Source: QGON01 sp963691905
Lineage (GTDB): Bacteria > Pseudomonadota > Gammaproteobacteria > Chromatiales > Chromatiaceae
Direction of reading: 5' to 3'
Length of the DNA stretch: 64,000 bases
Assembly (NCBI GenBank): GCA_963691905.1
Contig: OY829893.1
Span: forward strand, 310,001 to 374,000
Notes under the pieces: model-generated
What the model was told of the DNA's origin: nothing
The model's input: only the letters and a program-made list of their open reading frames with translations
Databases searched by the model: none
In this document: in pieces, positions 63,730-64,000 of the stretch
Position numbering within the stretch: the first letter of the stretch is position 1
Layout of the letters: every line of letters begins with the position of its first letter
Made by a program: the position numbers and the translations under genes

Positions 63730-64000
63730 TCACTGAAGCGAGGCATTCAGTTCCTGCTGCAGCGAACCCACAGTACGCGCCCAGACGTCCCTGCCCTTCA
63801 GAGAACGGGGCAGATTTCGTTTCGCCTTCTGCGCCGCATCGCGTTCAGGGTAGACCCCCCAGAGCAACACATACCACGCCTTGCCCTTGCGTTTTGTCCT
63901 GATATATCCCGCCTGCTTTTCCAAACCATGTCGCGCCACGAACCGCCGCAGTGAGGCAAGCTGCTCGACACCGATCAACTGCAGTGTGAAATGCTCAGGA
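63730..64000 (-). CDS. SPOR-domain protein (DamX-like), C-terminal part only
   Basis: The C-terminal 89 residues of a protein that continues beyond the window. The SPOR fold is recognisable from EHFTLQLIGVEQLASLRRFV, GYIRTKRKGKAWYVLLWGVY and ERDAAQKAKRNLP. SPOR domains bind denuded peptidoglycan at the division site. Its place upstream of gltB matches the aroB-damX-gltB order of many gammaproteobacteria. Confidence 0.8.
   Translation of the reverse strand, partial: PEHFTLQLIGVEQLASLRRFVARHGLEKQAGYIRTKRKGKAWYVLLWGVYPERDAAQKAKRNLPRSLKGRDVWARTVGSLQQELNASLQ

Overview
This 64 kb window is a chromosomal segment of a sulfur-oxidising gammaproteobacterium. The evidence is aprBA (dissimilatory APS reductase), a qmoB-hdrC-hdrB electron-transfer cluster, DsrE-family proteins, and typical gammaproteobacterial housekeeping genes (polA, gltBD preceded by a SPOR gene, slyX, ubiK, yheS, comM, pilU, ycgL). 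Gene content resembles chemolithoautotrophs such as Sedimenticola, Thiodiazotropha or related symbionts, but I cannot name the species. No rRNA, tRNA or CRISPR array was seen.

Layout. 1-3.1 kb: 3' part of qmoB, then hdrC and hdrB, ending in a strong terminator. 3.2-4.8 kb: a three-gene membrane cassette, with an ExbB/TolQ/MotA-like channel, an ExbD-like single-span protein carrying a beta-rich periplasmic domain, and a third membrane protein of unknown role. 4.9-7.7 kb: an unusual receiver-domain protein with a membrane span, then phhB and a YkgJ-type cysteine-cluster protein. 7.9-10.4 kb: aprBA with a long structured leader. 10.7-13.3 kb: znuCB and divergent znuA. 13.5-23.7 kb: ycgL, glgP, pilU, a MOSC protein, DUF1415, DUF2939, yheS, comM and ubiK. 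23.8-29.6 kb: a probable operon of a TonB-dependent receptor, a periplasmic substrate-binding protein and a BarA-like hybrid kinase. 30-32.5 kb: TorF-like porin, glnK and amtB behind a sigma-54 promoter with NtrC-like sites. 32.6-40.4 kb: DUF4124 protein, diguanylate cyclase, polA, a beta-barrel protein and a membrane-anchored Fn3/IPT-like protein.

40.5-46.4 kb is the accessory region. It holds a 195-bp MITE-like element, dsrE2 with a small metal-binding-fold partner, a decayed IS91-family transposase, a cold shock gene, an MmcQ/YjbR protein, a broken integron-type integrase, an unrecognised 484-aa protein and a secreted DsrE-like protein. 46.5-57.3 kb: yqaA, a stand-alone RlmK-type methyltransferase, DUF423, a thiol/HEAT fusion, slyX, a two-cysteine ArsR regulator, a hybrid kinase with its PAS response regulator, bcp, an orphan PEP-CTERM-type ATPase, an OmpA lipoprotein and an M15-like peptidase. 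57.4-64 kb: gltBD and the end of a SPOR-domain gene.

How they fit together. AprBA and Qmo-HdrCB form the late steps of sulfite oxidation through APS. GlnK-AmtB and GltBD handle ammonium uptake and assimilation. Several families of short palindromic repeats are scattered between genes throughout the window. The best candidates for undescribed biology are the ExbB/ExbD-like three-gene cassette (3.2-4.8 kb), the receiver-TM-periplasmic protein (4.9-6.3 kb), the 484-aa protein in the accessory region, and the receptor/binding-protein/kinase operon (23.8-29.6 kb).
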